Shown here piece after piece: positions 54,449-64,000 of a DNA stretch of 64,000 nucleotides. Source of the DNA: an uncultured Anaeromusa sp. (GTDB lineage Bacteria; Bacillota; Negativicutes; Anaeromusales; Anaeromusaceae); the NCBI RefSeq assembly GCF_963676855.1, contig NZ_OY781460.1, positions 3,160,001-3,224,000 on the forward strand, read 5' to 3'. The number at the start of each line of letters is the position of its first letter. The stretch's first letter is position 1. The position numbers were made by a program, and so were the translations under genes. The notes under the pieces were generated by a model that did no database searches, was not told where the DNA came from, and saw nothing but the letters and a program-made list of their open reading frames with translations.

Positions 54449-56053
54449 CTAGTGGCGCAGCAGGCCCATACGCTGCAAATACAGCGTCACCTTAGCGCCT
54501 ACACGTGGGATTTTCTCCACTTCCTGCGCAGTCACACCACCAACTACAAGCATAGCGGCAAAATAAACCGTAGCCCCTAACAAAATAGCCCCCAGCGTAG
54601 CCAAGGTATTGCTATGCAGCGTCTGAATCAAGCCCTCAAAAGAAAAAACCACCGCAATACCCATAACCGCGGCTGACGCCACAGTCCGCAGCGTATGCCC
54701 CCAATCAAGGCTAAATCCAACATAGCGATGCACAAAATACATGTTCAGCAGCGCCGCCACGCCAAAATCCACATTGGTCGCCCAAGCAGCCCCTTTGATA
54801 CCCAACTCCGGCATAGCTGTCAAATACCAACTCATACCGATTTTGACAATGGCTGAAGCCACCATGTTCACCAACGGAATCGTTGTATGTCCCAATCCCT
54901 GCAAAACGCCGGTCGTAACCTGATGTACTCCCAGCAAAACGATGCCAAAAGACAAAATAGCAATACAATCTCCGGCATTCGGCGTTCCATAAAGCATCTG
55001 CGAAATCGGCGTAGCCAAGAGACACATGCCGGCAAAACTAGGAATGGTAATTAGATTTGCAATACGCATGGCTGTCGCCGTACGGTCATAAATCCGTTCC
55101 TTGCGGCCCAGCGTAAAGGCCTCCGAAATAGCCGGCACCAAGCCCACTGCCAAGGAAGCCGTCAAAATCGTCGGCAAATTGATTAACGCCACTGCCATGC
55201 CTGTCAAATAACCAAAGAGTTCGGTGGCCGCAGCGACAGTATAACCTGCCGCTTCCAACCGGGCAGGCACAATAAATAAGTCAATGCTGGAGACAACTGG
55301 CAACATGATATTGGCCAGTGAAACCGGCAGCGCCAATTTTACGATCCGACTGATAATCCGCCAGCTGGACTGTGGCGGCAAATCCGGCTGGGTCGCCATT
55401 TTTTCTTTAAACTGCGAACGTTGGCGCATATAAAAGTAAATCAGCACCGCCAGACCAGCCATAGCTCCCGGTCCGGCACCAAAGCTAGCGCCAGCTGCAG
55501 CATATTCCAACCCATAGGGCAACAGCATGAAAGCCAACGCAATCATGGTAATTACTCGCAGCAATTGTTCAAATATCTGCGAAACCGCCGTAGGCGTCAT
55601 CATTTGCAAGCCCTGGAAATAGCCACGATAGCTTGAAAGAACGGTCACAAAAAAGATAGCCGGCGCCAAGGCCGCCAAGGCGTAATACGCCCGAGGATCG
55701 CGTACAAACTGTTCCTCAATCAACCAGCCCGCTCCTGTATACAGCAAAATGGTAAACAAGACGCCGGTAAAGGTTAACAATGCCAGAGAGATACGAAATA
55801 CCCGGTTAGCGCCCCGATAGTCCGACAAGGCCACCCGTTCCGCCACTAAAATGGAAATAGCCACAGGAATCCCTGCGGAAGAAACGCTCAAAGCCAACAA
55901 ATAGATAGGATAGGCCATCTGATACAAGCCAATCCCCTCACCGCCCAACAAGCGGGACAATAAGATGCGATTCACAGAGCCAATGAGTTTAACTACAATC
56001 CCTGCAACGGTTAAAATCAAGGCGCCACGCAAAAAGGTGTCTTTACTACTCAC
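54449..56053 (-). CDS. MOP-superfamily lipid/oligosaccharide flippase (SpoVB/MurJ-like)
   Basis: This 534-aa membrane protein has about 14 hydrophobic helices. The N-terminal family motif is FLRGALILTVAGIVVKLIGSVNRILLSRLLGGEGIGLYQ, split over TM1-2. The start is a GTG at 56053 with GAGAGGA 9 nt upstream. Relatives flip undecaprenyl-linked peptidoglycan or O-antigen units; SpoVB does so for the spore cortex. Its position after mfd matches spoVB of Bacillus, but the usual sporulation neighbours are missing. A general wall-precursor or polysaccharide role is therefore more likely. Confidence 0.88.
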   Translation of the reverse strand: MSSKDTFLRGALILTVAGIVVKLIGSVNRILLSRLLGGEGIGLYQMAYPIYLLALSVSSAGIPVAISILVAERVALSDYRGANRVFRISLALLTFTGVLFTILLYTGAGWLIEEQFVRDPRAYYALAALAPAIFFVTVLSSYRGYFQGLQMMTPTAVSQIFEQLLRVITMIALAFMLLPYGLEYAAAGASFGAGPGAMAGLAVLIYFYMRQRSQFKEKMATQPDLPPQSSWRIISRIVKLALPVSLANIMLPVVSSIDLFIVPARLEAAGYTVAAATELFGYLTGMAVALINLPTILTASLAVGLVPAISEAFTLGRKERIYDRTATAMRIANLITIPSFAGMCLLATPISQMLYGTPNAGDCIAILSFGIVLLGVHQVTTGVLQGLGHTTIPLVNMVASAIVKIGMSWYLTAMPELGIKGAAWATNVDFGVAALLNMYFVHRYVGFSLDWGHTLRTVASAAVMGIAVVFSFEGLIQTLHSNTLATLGAILLGATVYFAAMLVVGGVTAQEVEKIPRVGAKVTLYLQRMGLLRH

Positions 56054-56131
56054 CCAAGCCCATCCTCTCAAGAAAATGCAATTTTAATTATATCAGAAAA
56101 CCTTAGGCATTCCTACCTCGAAAGGCGGTTT

Positions 56132-59100
56132 TCAAGCTAGCGTCCCTTCTTCCAGACAGTGCATACTCTTAAACAGCAACGCCTCCGCCTTTTCTTGCGG
56201 CAAATTTGCTGTTTTCAGGCGCAAACCGCCAGCATTGCCGGGAAAGAAGGCGACCCGGGACGGTAAGCTCTCCTTAAGCGCCATTATATGCTCCGGTGCA
56301 AATTGCAATGGTTCTTGAAAAGATACTTCATACCATTCCGGCTTCTGCACAACGCTGCGAATTCCCAAACGACGTACACGATTTTTCAGCTTAGCTACCG
56401 CGAGCAAACGCAACACCGCCTGCGGCGGTTCGCCAAAACGGTCAAGCAACTCATCCAAAAGTTCTTCCACTTCCTCGTCGCGCCGAATTCCTGCAATCCG
56501 CTGGTACAATTCCATTTTCTGCATCGCATCGCCCACATACTCTTCCGGCAAATAGGCGTCTACTTTTATATCCAGCAACGGTTCCACTTCTTGTTTGGGC
56601 TTTGTCCCTGTACGCAGTTCCTGCACCGCTTCATCCAGCAGACGACAATACATTTCAAAGCCGACGCTGACAATATGCCCATGCTGCTGCGGCCCCAGCA
56701 AACTGCCTGCACCGCGGATTTCCAAATCGCGCATGGCAATTTTAAACCCAGCGCCTAATTCTGTAAATTCCTTAATGGCCTGCAGCCGCTTTTCAGCCAC
56801 TTCTGTCAAAACCTTATCCTTGCGGTAGGTAAAGTACGCAAATGCAGTCCTACTGGAACGTCCCACCCGCCCTCGCATTTGATAAAGCTGAGACAAGCCC
56901 AGACGATCTGCATCATATACCAAAATGGTGTTGGCATTCGGCACATCAAGGCCACTTTCAATAATACTGGTACAAACTAAAATATCTTCTTCGCCTTCGT
57001 AGAAGTCCATCATGACTTGCTCCAGCTGCTCTTCCGCCATCTGACCGTGGGCCACGCGCACACCCGCCTGCGGAAACAGTTCGCCTAAGCGCAAAGCCAG
57101 GCGCTCGATCCCCTGAATCCGATTATGCACGACATACACCTGGCCGCCGCGGCGCAATTCTCGGCTAATGGCTTCTACGGCAATTTCCTCATGAAATTCC
57201 GCCACATAGGTTTCGACCGGCAGACGATCCTCCGGGGGCGTTTCAATAATACTCATATCCCGCACACCGACCAGGGACATATGCAAGGTCCTTGGAATGG
57301 GCGTAGCGCTTAAAGACAGCACATCTACCTGGCTGCGCCATTGCTTAATTTTTTCTTTTTGTGCCACCCCAAAACGCTGTTCTTCGTCAATAATGAGCAG
57401 CCCCAGATCTTTAAAGCGCACATCGGTTGTCAACATACGATGAGTGCCTACCAGCACATCTACTTTACCTGCCGCCACATCCTCCAATGTTTTACGGATC
57501 TCCTTGGCGCTGCGAAACCGGCTGACAACACCGGTAGCAACTCCAAAACCGGCAAAGCGGGAATTCAAGGTTTGATAATGCTGCTGCGCCAACACGGTAG
57601 TCGGCACTAGCATGGCTGTTTGCTTGCCGCTCATCACGGCTTTAAAAGCCGCACGTACCGCTACTTCAGTCTTGCCAAAGCCTACATCGCCGCAGAGCAG
57701 CCTGTCCATCGGCCGGGGTTGTTCCATATCTGCCTTGATTTCCTCCAACGCCTGCAATTGATCCGGTGTCTCCTCATAAGGAAATGATTCCTCAAATTCT
57801 CGCTGCCACGGTGTATCCGCCTCAAAAGCAAAGCCCAGTTCTTCTTGGCGCGCCGCATATAAAGCCACAAGCTCTTGCGCCAAATCGGCCACCGCCGCCT
57901 GCGTCCGGCTGCGCACCCGTTGCCAATCCTTACCGCCCATACGGCTGAGTTTAGGCGCATCGCCATCTTGTCCAATATACTTTTGCAGCAGCCCTACCTG
58001 ATCGGTAGGCAAGTACAGCTTATCGTCACCGGTATAACGTATAAGCAGATAATCCTTGCGCACACCACCTATATCCAACGTTTCCACGCCAGCGTAACGT
58101 CCAATGCCGTGGCTGGCGTGTACCACATAATCCCCAATCCGTATATCTCGGAAATAGCGAATTTTTTCACCTTGAGTCTTGGCGCGGCGTTGTTTTCTTT
58201 TATGGCGCCCCAGCAAATCTTGTTCCGCAAAAACAACAACCTTAGCTTGAACCCATTCAAAACCGGCAGCAATTTCCCCTACCATCAGACGCACGCTGCC
58301 GGAATCCGCTTTGCGTGACACGCCCTGTCCCTGAGCCGCCAAAGCCTGCTGCAAAGCCTCTAGGCGTTCTTCACTGCCTGCCAAAAGCACAGTCACCGCT
58401 TGCCGCGCCTCCTGCGCGCGCAATTCTTGCGTTAAAAGCTCAAATTGCCCATGAAACGGCATAACTCCTTTGGCCGCAATGCTGAGAATATCTTGTGTTT
58501 CGGTATGCGCTACATGTTGCAGCATCAAGGACCAAAACTGCAACGCCTGAGGGCGGCTTGCTTCCACAATTTTCCCCCAGGGCAGCGCTGCAGGCCATTC
58601 TTCAATCAATGTTTGCGCTGTCTCCCGCAACCGCGCCGGGTCATCAAAAACAACTGCGCCATCTTGAATATAGGACAACAAACAATGTGTCCCCTGTGCT
58701 TCCTCCTGAGCCGGCAGAATATCCACCTGCTCCAGACGTTCCAAAGAACGCTGCGTTTCCGGGTCAAAGGAACGCAACAAGTCTATTTCGTCATCAAAGA
58801 ATTCCAAGCGCACGGCTACTGGCAGCTGCAACGGAAAAACATCAATAACGCCGCCGCGTACGCTGAATTGCCCCCGACTGTCAACCGCATCTACCCGTTC
58901 GTAGCCGCAGCGGACCAATTCCGCCAATAATTTTTCCCGTTCCCAGGTAGTGCCGTTTTTTAACGTTAGACGTCGTCCCAACAACTCTTGCTGCGAACAG
59001 ACCCCCTGCGCAGCCGCTTCAATTGTCGTCAGGTACAAGGCGGCCTCGCACCTCGCCAGAGCGCTCAGCGCTTCCATGCGAACTGCGGTTCTCTCCCGAC

Positions 59101-59386
59101 TGCGCGCCGTGAGCGCAAACGAAACTTCCGACAACGCCGGCAGTTCATATATAGTTAAGTTTGGCAGCCACAAAGACATTTCCCGACGATATTCCTCCAA
59201 GTGAACATCATCAACTGCCACCACCACTACTGGCTGCAGTTTTTCCGCCAAAGAAGCCGCCAAGAGAAATGGTTTTTGACTGCCTGTCAGGCCGTATACC
59301 CAAGCAGCCCGCCCAGGCTTTTGCATTAGACGGATCGCCTCTGCACAAGCGGCATCAGCCTGCACCAACGAAAGTAAGTTCCGCAT
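56132..59386 (-). CDS. mfd: Transcription-repair coupling factor Mfd
   Basis: Mfd is a 1084-aa DNA translocase that removes stalled RNA polymerase and recruits UvrAB. The start at 59386 has AGGAGACA upstream. Domains in order: a UvrB-homology N-terminal module, an RNA-polymerase-interacting CarD-like domain around [19 protein letters not shown], and the RecG-like motor with Walker [11 protein letters not shown] and DEEQRFG. The TRG motif and a C-terminal autoinhibitory domain complete the protein. It opens the conserved mfd-to-lysS block. Confidence 0.97.
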   Translation of the reverse strand: MRNLLSLVQADAACAEAIRLMQKPGRAAWVYGLTGSQKPFLLAASLAEKLQPVVVVAVDDVHLEEYRREMSLWLPNLTIYELPALSEVSFALTARSRERTAVRMEALSALARCEAALYLTTIEAAAQGVCSQQELLGRRLTLKNGTTWEREKLLAELVRCGYERVDAVDSRGQFSVRGGVIDVFPLQLPVAVRLEFFDDEIDLLRSFDPETQRSLERLEQVDILPAQEEAQGTHCLLSYIQDGAVVFDDPARLRETAQTLIEEWPAALPWGKIVEASRPQALQFWSLMLQHVAHTETQDILSIAAKGVMPFHGQFELLTQELRAQEARQAVTVLLAGSEERLEALQQALAAQGQGVSRKADSGSVRLMVGEIAAGFEWVQAKVVVFAEQDLLGRHKRKQRRAKTQGEKIRYFRDIRIGDYVVHASHGIGRYAGVETLDIGGVRKDYLLIRYTGDDKLYLPTDQVGLLQKYIGQDGDAPKLSRMGGKDWQRVRSRTQAAVADLAQELVALYAARQEELGFAFEADTPWQREFEESFPYEETPDQLQALEEIKADMEQPRPMDRLLCGDVGFGKTEVAVRAAFKAVMSGKQTAMLVPTTVLAQQHYQTLNSRFAGFGVATGVVSRFRSAKEIRKTLEDVAAGKVDVLVGTHRMLTTDVRFKDLGLLIIDEEQRFGVAQKEKIKQWRSQVDVLSLSATPIPRTLHMSLVGVRDMSIIETPPEDRLPVETYVAEFHEEIAVEAISRELRRGGQVYVVHNRIQGIERLALRLGELFPQAGVRVAHGQMAEEQLEQVMMDFYEGEEDILVCTSIIESGLDVPNANTILVYDADRLGLSQLYQMRGRVGRSSRTAFAYFTYRKDKVLTEVAEKRLQAIKEFTELGAGFKIAMRDLEIRGAGSLLGPQQHGHIVSVGFEMYCRLLDEAVQELRTGTKPKQEVEPLLDIKVDAYLPEEYVGDAMQKMELYQRIAGIRRDEEVEELLDELLDRFGEPPQAVLRLLAVAKLKNRVRRLGIRSVVQKPEWYEVSFQEPLQFAPEHIMALKESLPSRVAFFPGNAGGLRLKTANLPQEKAEALLFKSMHCLEEGTLA

Positions 59387-59564
59387 CGTATATTGTCTCC
59401 TATGAAACTTGTCATTTGTACTAACTATCTTATAGCATAGCAGGCTTCCTTGTTTTTGCAAGTTCTTAAATCAAGCCGTCGCTTATCCTTAAAAAAAACC
59501 GCTACAATATCTTTAAAAAACGCGAAACACAGCGTCGCTAAAACTTTTGCTCAAATAGCAAAAA

Positions 59565-59582
59565 GGGCGGCTTGCGCCGCCC
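59565..59582 (-). terminator. Intrinsic terminator after glpX
   Basis: On the minus strand, GGGCGGC-GCAA-GCCGCCC is followed by TTTTTGC. The remaining gap up to the mfd start (59387-59564) is AT-rich and shows no gene. Confidence 0.85.
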
Positions 59583-59617
59583 CGGTTCGCCGAAAAGCCT
59601 TTACTTTTCTTGATCAA

Positions 59618-60583
59618 TCAGGTCCGTTTAAAAATCATGCTCTTCCGGTCTAACTTATGAATAGCGTCAACAAAACGGACGGTGCCCGATTTATAACGCA
59701 TTACAATCGAATGCGTCCGCACGCCGCCGCCGAAATAATGCACCGGATTCAGCATATCGCCCTGAGTAATGGCAGTAGCCGCAAAAATCGCGTCTTCGCC
59801 ATGCACCAAGTCATCAATCGTCAACACCTTATTGATGTCGCCAATGCCCATTTTTTTAGCCCGCGCCACCTCACAGTCATCCGACGGAAGCAGGCGTCCT
59901 TGCATGTCTCCGCCCAAGCATTTAAGAGCGGCCGCAGCAATAACGCCTTCCGGCGCGCCGCCAGAACCTACTAACATATGAATGCCGGAGCCTTCGATAC
60001 CCACATTGATAACCGGCGATACATCGCCATCGGTAATCAATTTGATCCGCGCCCCTGCGTCACGCACATCTTTAATTAAGCGGCTGTGACGATCCCGATC
60101 CAAAATAACAACCGTCAAATCTTCAACCTTGCGCGACAAGGCGGAAGCAACGGCTTTCAAATTCTCTTTGACCGGAGCATCGATATGAATTTTACCAGCC
60201 GCCTTGGGTCCTACGGCAATTTTGTCCATATACATATCCGGCGCATGCAACAAGCCGCCTTTAGGAGCTACAGCCAACACCGCAATTGCACCAGGCATCC
60301 CTTTCGCCACCAAGTTGGTTCCTTCCAGCGGATCCACAGCAATGTCTACCGCCATGCCGCCAGCGCCAACCTTTTCGCCAATATATAACATTGGCGCTTC
60401 ATCCATTTCTCCTTCACCAATGACAACGGTACCGCTGATATTGACAGAGTCGAACATCGTCCGCATGGCATCTACCGCTGCCTGATCTGACGCAATTTTG
60501 TCTCCTTTACCCATAAGTCGCCCACAGGCAATAGCTGCCGCTTCTGTAACCCTCACGAATTCTAATGATAACTCACGATCCAT
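59618..60583 (-). CDS. glpX: Class II fructose-1,6-bisphosphatase
   Basis: GlpX is a gluconeogenic phosphatase. From the ATG at 60583 it has 321 aa, and AGGAGGG lies 12 nt upstream. A TTG further up precedes that ribosome site. Family motifs are KGDKIASDQAAVDAMR, VIGEGEMDEAPML, VDPLEGTNLVAKG with the metal-binding D and E, and GSGGAPEGVIAAAAL. Together with the transaldolase gene it marks sugar-phosphate metabolism in an organism growing on amino acids. Confidence 0.96.
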   Translation of the reverse strand: MDRELSLEFVRVTEAAAIACGRLMGKGDKIASDQAAVDAMRTMFDSVNISGTVVIGEGEMDEAPMLYIGEKVGAGGMAVDIAVDPLEGTNLVAKGMPGAIAVLAVAPKGGLLHAPDMYMDKIAVGPKAAGKIHIDAPVKENLKAVASALSRKVEDLTVVILDRDRHSRLIKDVRDAGARIKLITDGDVSPVINVGIEGSGIHMLVGSGGAPEGVIAAAALKCLGGDMQGRLLPSDDCEVARAKKMGIGDINKVLTIDDLVHGEDAIFAATAITQGDMLNPVHYFGGGVRTHSIVMRYKSGTVRFVDAIHKLDRKSMIFKRT

Positions 60584-60730
60584 TTTGTTTAAAACCCTCC
60601 TATTTTTTTCTTTATTCAAACCAACTAGCGGAAAATTGCTCTTATAACTCTCTTAGGGAGCCGATGATTCACCGGCTCCCTCGTTCCACGAGAACAGGGC
60701 CGTCATAACGACTGGCCCTGAGCGCTGTAG

Positions 60731-61372
60731 CTACTTTGCTTTATTCCAATCGGCAAGAAAAGCTGCCAATCCTTTATCAGTCAGCGGATGTTTGGTCATG
60801 CCCTGCAGCACCTTGTAAGGAATTGTGGCGATATGCGCCCCTGCCAAGGCTGCCTGCGTCACATGCAGAGGATGCCGAATGCTAGCAGCAATCACCTCAG
60901 TAGTAAAGCCATGGAGTTCATAAATCTGCACAATCTCTTGCACCAACGCCATGCCATCATAACCAATGTCATCTAAACGCCCTACAAAGGGGCTAACATA
61001 ACGTGCGCCAGCTTTGGCCGCAAGCAAGGCCTGGTTGGAGGAAAACACTAACGTTACATTGGTCTCAATGCCTTCGGACGAAAGCTGTTTAACAGCCTTC
61101 AAGCCATCCGGAGTCATCGGAATTTTCACGACCAGGCTGGAAAACAACTTTGCCAAAGCACGTCCTTCTTGTACCATGCCTTCCCAGTCCGTCGCGATAA
61201 CCTCGCCATTGACCGGTCCGGGAACAAGTTCGGCAATTTCCTGCAAAACCGTATTTAAATCTCGCCCCTCTTTGACAATCAACGAAGGATTTGTGGTTAC
61301 GCCATCAATAACGCCCCATTCCGCCGCCGCACGGATTTCCTCCACATTGGCCGTGTCCAAAAACAGCTTCAT
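60731..61372 (-). CDS. fsa: Transaldolase / fructose-6-phosphate aldolase family
   Basis: This 213-aa short class I aldolase has D6 and the Schiff-base lysine K83 in [14 protein letters not shown]. It has the [25 protein letters not shown] strand pair and [15 protein letters not shown] at the end. The start at 61372 has AGGAGGA 6 nt upstream; the ATG at 61378 touches that site. Family members of this length act as transaldolase or as fructose-6-phosphate aldolase. Sequence inspection does not separate the two. The gap to glpX holds two hairpins without T-runs. Confidence 0.93.
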   Translation of the reverse strand: MKLFLDTANVEEIRAAAEWGVIDGVTTNPSLIVKEGRDLNTVLQEIAELVPGPVNGEVIATDWEGMVQEGRALAKLFSSLVVKIPMTPDGLKAVKQLSSEGIETNVTLVFSSNQALLAAKAGARYVSPFVGRLDDIGYDGMALVQEIVQIYELHGFTTEVIAASIRHPLHVTQAALAGAHIATIPYKVLQGMTKHPLTDKGLAAFLADWNKAK

Positions 61373-61419
61373 CGCCATTCCTCCTCTATTCGCTTCATCC
61401 TCTTGCCGACAGTCGCCGG

Positions 61420-62046
61420 TTAAGAATGGAAATACGCATAAGAAGTTGAATACAGCTCAATTTCCCGTAGCTGAGCGGCCTTAGTCAAATCCCGTTCGTT
61501 ACAAGCGGGAACCAAGTGCTTAGCACCGCAAGAGCGGCAGGATAACAATACGCCGCGATCCAACACTTCCGCCTCTAACTGCGGCTGCTGGCAAGCACAA
61601 GAAATTTCCCCTTGCGCCGCCAAGTCATGAACCATATTCAATACTTCCAAAAGGACCTGTGGATCTTCTATCGCCTCTGCGTCATCTTCCCGTTGCAAAA
61701 GCTCCCAAGCCTGACGATGACGAAGTTGCTGCTCTCGCAATAAATCTGGACGGCCTATTAAACCTAATTCCAGCGTATGGTTCGGACAATAAAGACGATG
61801 CATTTCGACCTGCCAAAACTGCGACGGAGTGAAACAGAGAAGATGTTCTTGTTGGCATAACAGACATGGCAGGCGCAATAAAGGCTGGCTGTGCGACGCA
61901 GCTACGATCTCCCCTTGCCATTGGCCGCAATGACAATACAACTGCCGCCGTTCATGGTTTAAGGAAAATCGCGACAAGTCATGCAGCTCCAGTTTGCCGC
62001 ACCGCTGGCAAAACAACGCCAACGACGTCAAGGTCCGAGCAACCAT
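61420..62046 (-). CDS. Cysteine-rich zinc-ribbon-like protein of unknown function
   Basis: I do not recognise this 208-aa protein. It starts at 62046 (AGGAGGAG upstream). It has at least three paired-cysteine knots: C13/C16 with C38/C40, C61/C64 with C71 or C87/H90, and C150/C152 with C170/C173 (RSCGAKHL) and C182. The middle is helical and acidic ([18 protein letters not shown]). This looks like a set of zinc ribbons in a cytoplasmic protein that could bind nucleic acid or protein. It lies 47 nt before fsa on the same strand and may be cotranscribed. Confidence 0.7.
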   Translation of the reverse strand: MVARTLTSLALFCQRCGKLELHDLSRFSLNHERRQLYCHCGQWQGEIVAASHSQPLLRLPCLLCQQEHLLCFTPSQFWQVEMHRLYCPNHTLELGLIGRPDLLREQQLRHRQAWELLQREDDAEAIEDPQVLLEVLNMVHDLAAQGEISCACQQPQLEAEVLDRGVLLSCRSCGAKHLVPACNERDLTKAAQLREIELYSTSYAYFHS

Positions 62047-62130
62047 CTCCACTCCTCCTTTTAGTAATAGGTTCGCCAGTGGAAAAAAAAATCCTGCCCG
62101 GACATACATGCTTTTGAAATAAGGACGCCG

Positions 62131-64000
62131 TTATCCTCTAACAAATCCTCTAAGCAGCCTTAGTCCGCTTACCGCTTTACGCAGCCAAAATTGATGGTAC
62201 ACGGTCAACGTATACGTTGCTTGCGGGTCATCCCAGACGAAAGCAAGTGAATTATCGGCATTAGGCAAATTCCAAGTCGAACCTATGACTTCACCGTTTT
62301 TACGCACTTCCGCTCGAAAAGCCTGTTCACGAAGATACAAGGGAATTTTAACGCTGACAGCCTGCGGTCGCTCCGCCGAAACCGACAAATCGCGCCCCAG
62401 TAGTTCTATTTCATAGCGACTGCTCAACCAGCCCTGTTCCAAACGCTTGCCGTACAAGGCGGTCGCTTCCAGCTTTTCTTCATCCAAGAACGCGCGCACC
62501 AATTGGCTGGCCGTGCCAAAACGCAATACTCCTTGCTGCACATAGCGCTGCTTCAAGTAGGCCAAATGCGCGTCAAGAGCGGCAAATTGGCCACCGGACA
62601 AACTGCGCCAATCTCCATCCCCTTGCATAAACATGGCATGGGTGAAACCAATAATGCCATGTACTCCAGGAACAACAGCGCCATTACGAACAAACGCCTT
62701 CATGCCTGCATCGGCTTTGGCGTTCATCACCTCTGCCGTTTGCTGATCATAAAAAATAGGTTGCTGCGGTGTTGGCCGCAGTTCCACCACCCCGGCTTCA
62801 CTGCCTTCACTGGCTGCACGACCAATATCCGTTTTCGCCGCCAAATACAATTCGCCTCCATAAGGCGCAGCGGTTTCGCGTCCGCTATTACCTGCGGCAT
62901 CACTGGAGCCCCACAAACCTAAGCGACGAAACACTTCACTGCTCATAGCTTGTGACTCGTTGCTGGCGCCAAAATCAAACGAACCAGCCCTTGCCGTCAG
63001 CAACTGCCCTTGTAGCGAATCGGCGGCCAATTCATCCACAATCCGCTGGTATGCATACAAGCTCCCCAGCCGACTGCCACGGTTTCCATAGTCGCCAAAA
63101 CTCCCCAGCGAGTGCGCCCAGCCATGTCGAAGATGATTAGCCCAAAGGCCGTCGGCCGCCGCATAGTATGATAATACGTTGCCAGGTATGTACGGATCAT
63201 AGTCAGTATGCATATGCACGCCATATTCATGCCCTTTGGCGCTCTCCTGACGTACGGATCGCTCTATATTGGCTACGACTTCCTGCCATTGCTTCATCGT
63301 CGATTGACTTTGCGCCCACTGAGCCGCAGCCACCGCAGGCCAGGCGATATAATGAGTCCACAAAGCGCCATGACGCGCTGCAATGGCATTGAGCGTTTCC
63401 GCTTTCTGCACCATCTGCACTTGGTATTCTTCCGGGTTCAACCAACCATCCTGATTCCCCCACGATTTGGCATAGCCAGCACCGTCAATCGGCTCCAAAT
63501 CTTCAGTCATCACATAGTAGACGCTCCCCGGCCTGGCTGCCGCCACAGAAACCGCCGTCTGCGCCTTTTCTTCCCCATTAAGGGACAACTGTAGTTGCCA
63601 CGGCTTGCCAAAGTTAACACGTTCAGCTCGGCGTCCTTCTAAAACCCAATCCAGTTCAACCGCCTGTCCCGGAGTTAAGTGCACACGCCGCACCCGTTCT
63701 CCTTGTACTGTCACACCATACCCTTGTGGTTCCATTATAGCCGCGGTTATTTCCACCTCCGGCTGCGAGCCGTTATACTGCAAGCGAGTACGCCAGTGAA
63801 CGCCCTCCCCCTGAAGGACCGAGAGTGATTGGGGAGCGGAAACAGCCACTCCGGCAACAGGCTGCGCCGTCAGCGAGAAGCGGCTCACCAATACATGCTG
63901 CCCCTCGCCAGCTTCCAACACCCAACGATACCGCTTAGCTGCACTAAGCGGTTCTCCTGGAAAAAATTCATTCCAAAGCCGCTGCACTCCATAGCGAGCC
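62131..64000 (-). CDS. Partial gene: large protein resembling polysaccharide deacetylases
   Basis: The reading frame stays open to the window edge (RYGVQRLW before the first internal GTG), so the 5' part lies beyond 64000. The visible 620-odd residues begin with beta-sandwich-like segments. A region of NodB/deacetylase character follows (VYYVMTEDLEPIDGAGY near the strand 1 aspartates, GHEYGVHMHTDYDPYIPG as the histidine motif, PGVHGIIGFTHAMFMQG). The end is a beta-rich domain (ATYTLTVYHQFWLRKAVSG). It is probably an envelope or secreted carbohydrate-active protein. Substrate and exact family are uncertain. Confidence 0.6.
   Translation of the reverse strand, partial: ARYGVQRLWNEFFPGEPLSAAKRYRWVLEAGEGQHVLVSRFSLTAQPVAGVAVSAPQSLSVLQGEGVHWRTRLQYNGSQPEVEITAAIMEPQGYGVTVQGERVRRVHLTPGQAVELDWVLEGRRAERVNFGKPWQLQLSLNGEEKAQTAVSVAAARPGSVYYVMTEDLEPIDGAGYAKSWGNQDGWLNPEEYQVQMVQKAETLNAIAARHGALWTHYIAWPAVAAAQWAQSQSTMKQWQEVVANIERSVRQESAKGHEYGVHMHTDYDPYIPGNVLSYYAAADGLWANHLRHGWAHSLGSFGDYGNRGSRLGSLYAYQRIVDELAADSLQGQLLTARAGSFDFGASNESQAMSSEVFRRLGLWGSSDAAGNSGRETAAPYGGELYLAAKTDIGRAASEGSEAGVVELRPTPQQPIFYDQQTAEVMNAKADAGMKAFVRNGAVVPGVHGIIGFTHAMFMQGDGDWRSLSGGQFAALDAHLAYLKQRYVQQGVLRFGTASQLVRAFLDEEKLEATALYGKRLEQGWLSSRYEIELLGRDLSVSAERPQAVSVKIPLYLREQAFRAEVRKNGEVIGSTWNLPNADNSLAFVWDDPQATYTLTVYHQFWLRKAVSGLRLLRGFVRG

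Overview
This window looks like a chromosomal segment of an anaerobic, low-to-mid-GC Firmicute. The best guess is an asporogenous member of the Negativicutes of the Anaeromusa type, at moderate confidence. That guess rests on a complete AdoCbl-dependent methylaspartate (glutamate fermentation) cluster, a SAM-I riboswitch, Bacillus-type Pho boxes, and a gene order that follows the Firmicutes mfd-to-lysS block. I see no rRNA, tRNA, CRISPR array, prophage or insertion sequence.

Layout: almost every gene reads on the minus strand, so in transcription order the window runs from 64 kb down to 0. First come a partial secreted polysaccharide-deacetylase-like gene, a Cys-rich protein, transaldolase (fsa) and GlpX. 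The syntenic block then starts with mfd, a SpoVB-like flippase, yabN/mazG and HU. It is interrupted at about 22.9-52.3 kb by accessory modules: phoP; pstB-phoU; an M16C peptidase; a LysR regulator with a glutamate symporter, glmS-glmL-glmE-mal and citDEFCXG; an AarF kinase; phoR (plus strand); a glycolipid glycosyltransferase; pstSCA; and a chemoreceptor. The block resumes with divIC, an S1-domain protein, a split ThrE-type exporter, tilS, hpt and ftsH. It is broken again by a GH26-like protein (plus strand), an asparaginase and a methionine/sulfur module, and ends with cysK, panC-panD, birA-coaX-dusB, greA-lysS and an M20 peptidase. The sporulation genes normally inside this block in Bacillus (spoVT, yabP, yabQ, spoIIE) are absent.

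Metabolic logic: the symporter brings in glutamate. Glutamate mutase (GlmS/GlmE, reactivated by GlmL) makes 3-methylaspartate, and methylaspartase (Mal) releases ammonia and mesaconate. The CitDEF lyase, with its CitC and CitXG maturation proteins, most likely acts as citramalate lyase giving acetate and pyruvate. Mesaconase is not encoded here. An unusual protein joining a P-loop ATPase to an AlaX/SAD-like tRNA-editing fold lies inside this operon and is the most novel-looking gene of the window. The operon has a roughly 470-nt structured 5' leader.

Regulation is readable in several places. There is a SAM-I riboswitch ahead of aminotransferase-metQ-larE-DUF2292. Two leader RNAs of unknown class end in terminators, ahead of panC and cysK. 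Three promoters (pstS, pstC, pstB) carry Pho-box repeats with 11-bp periodicity.
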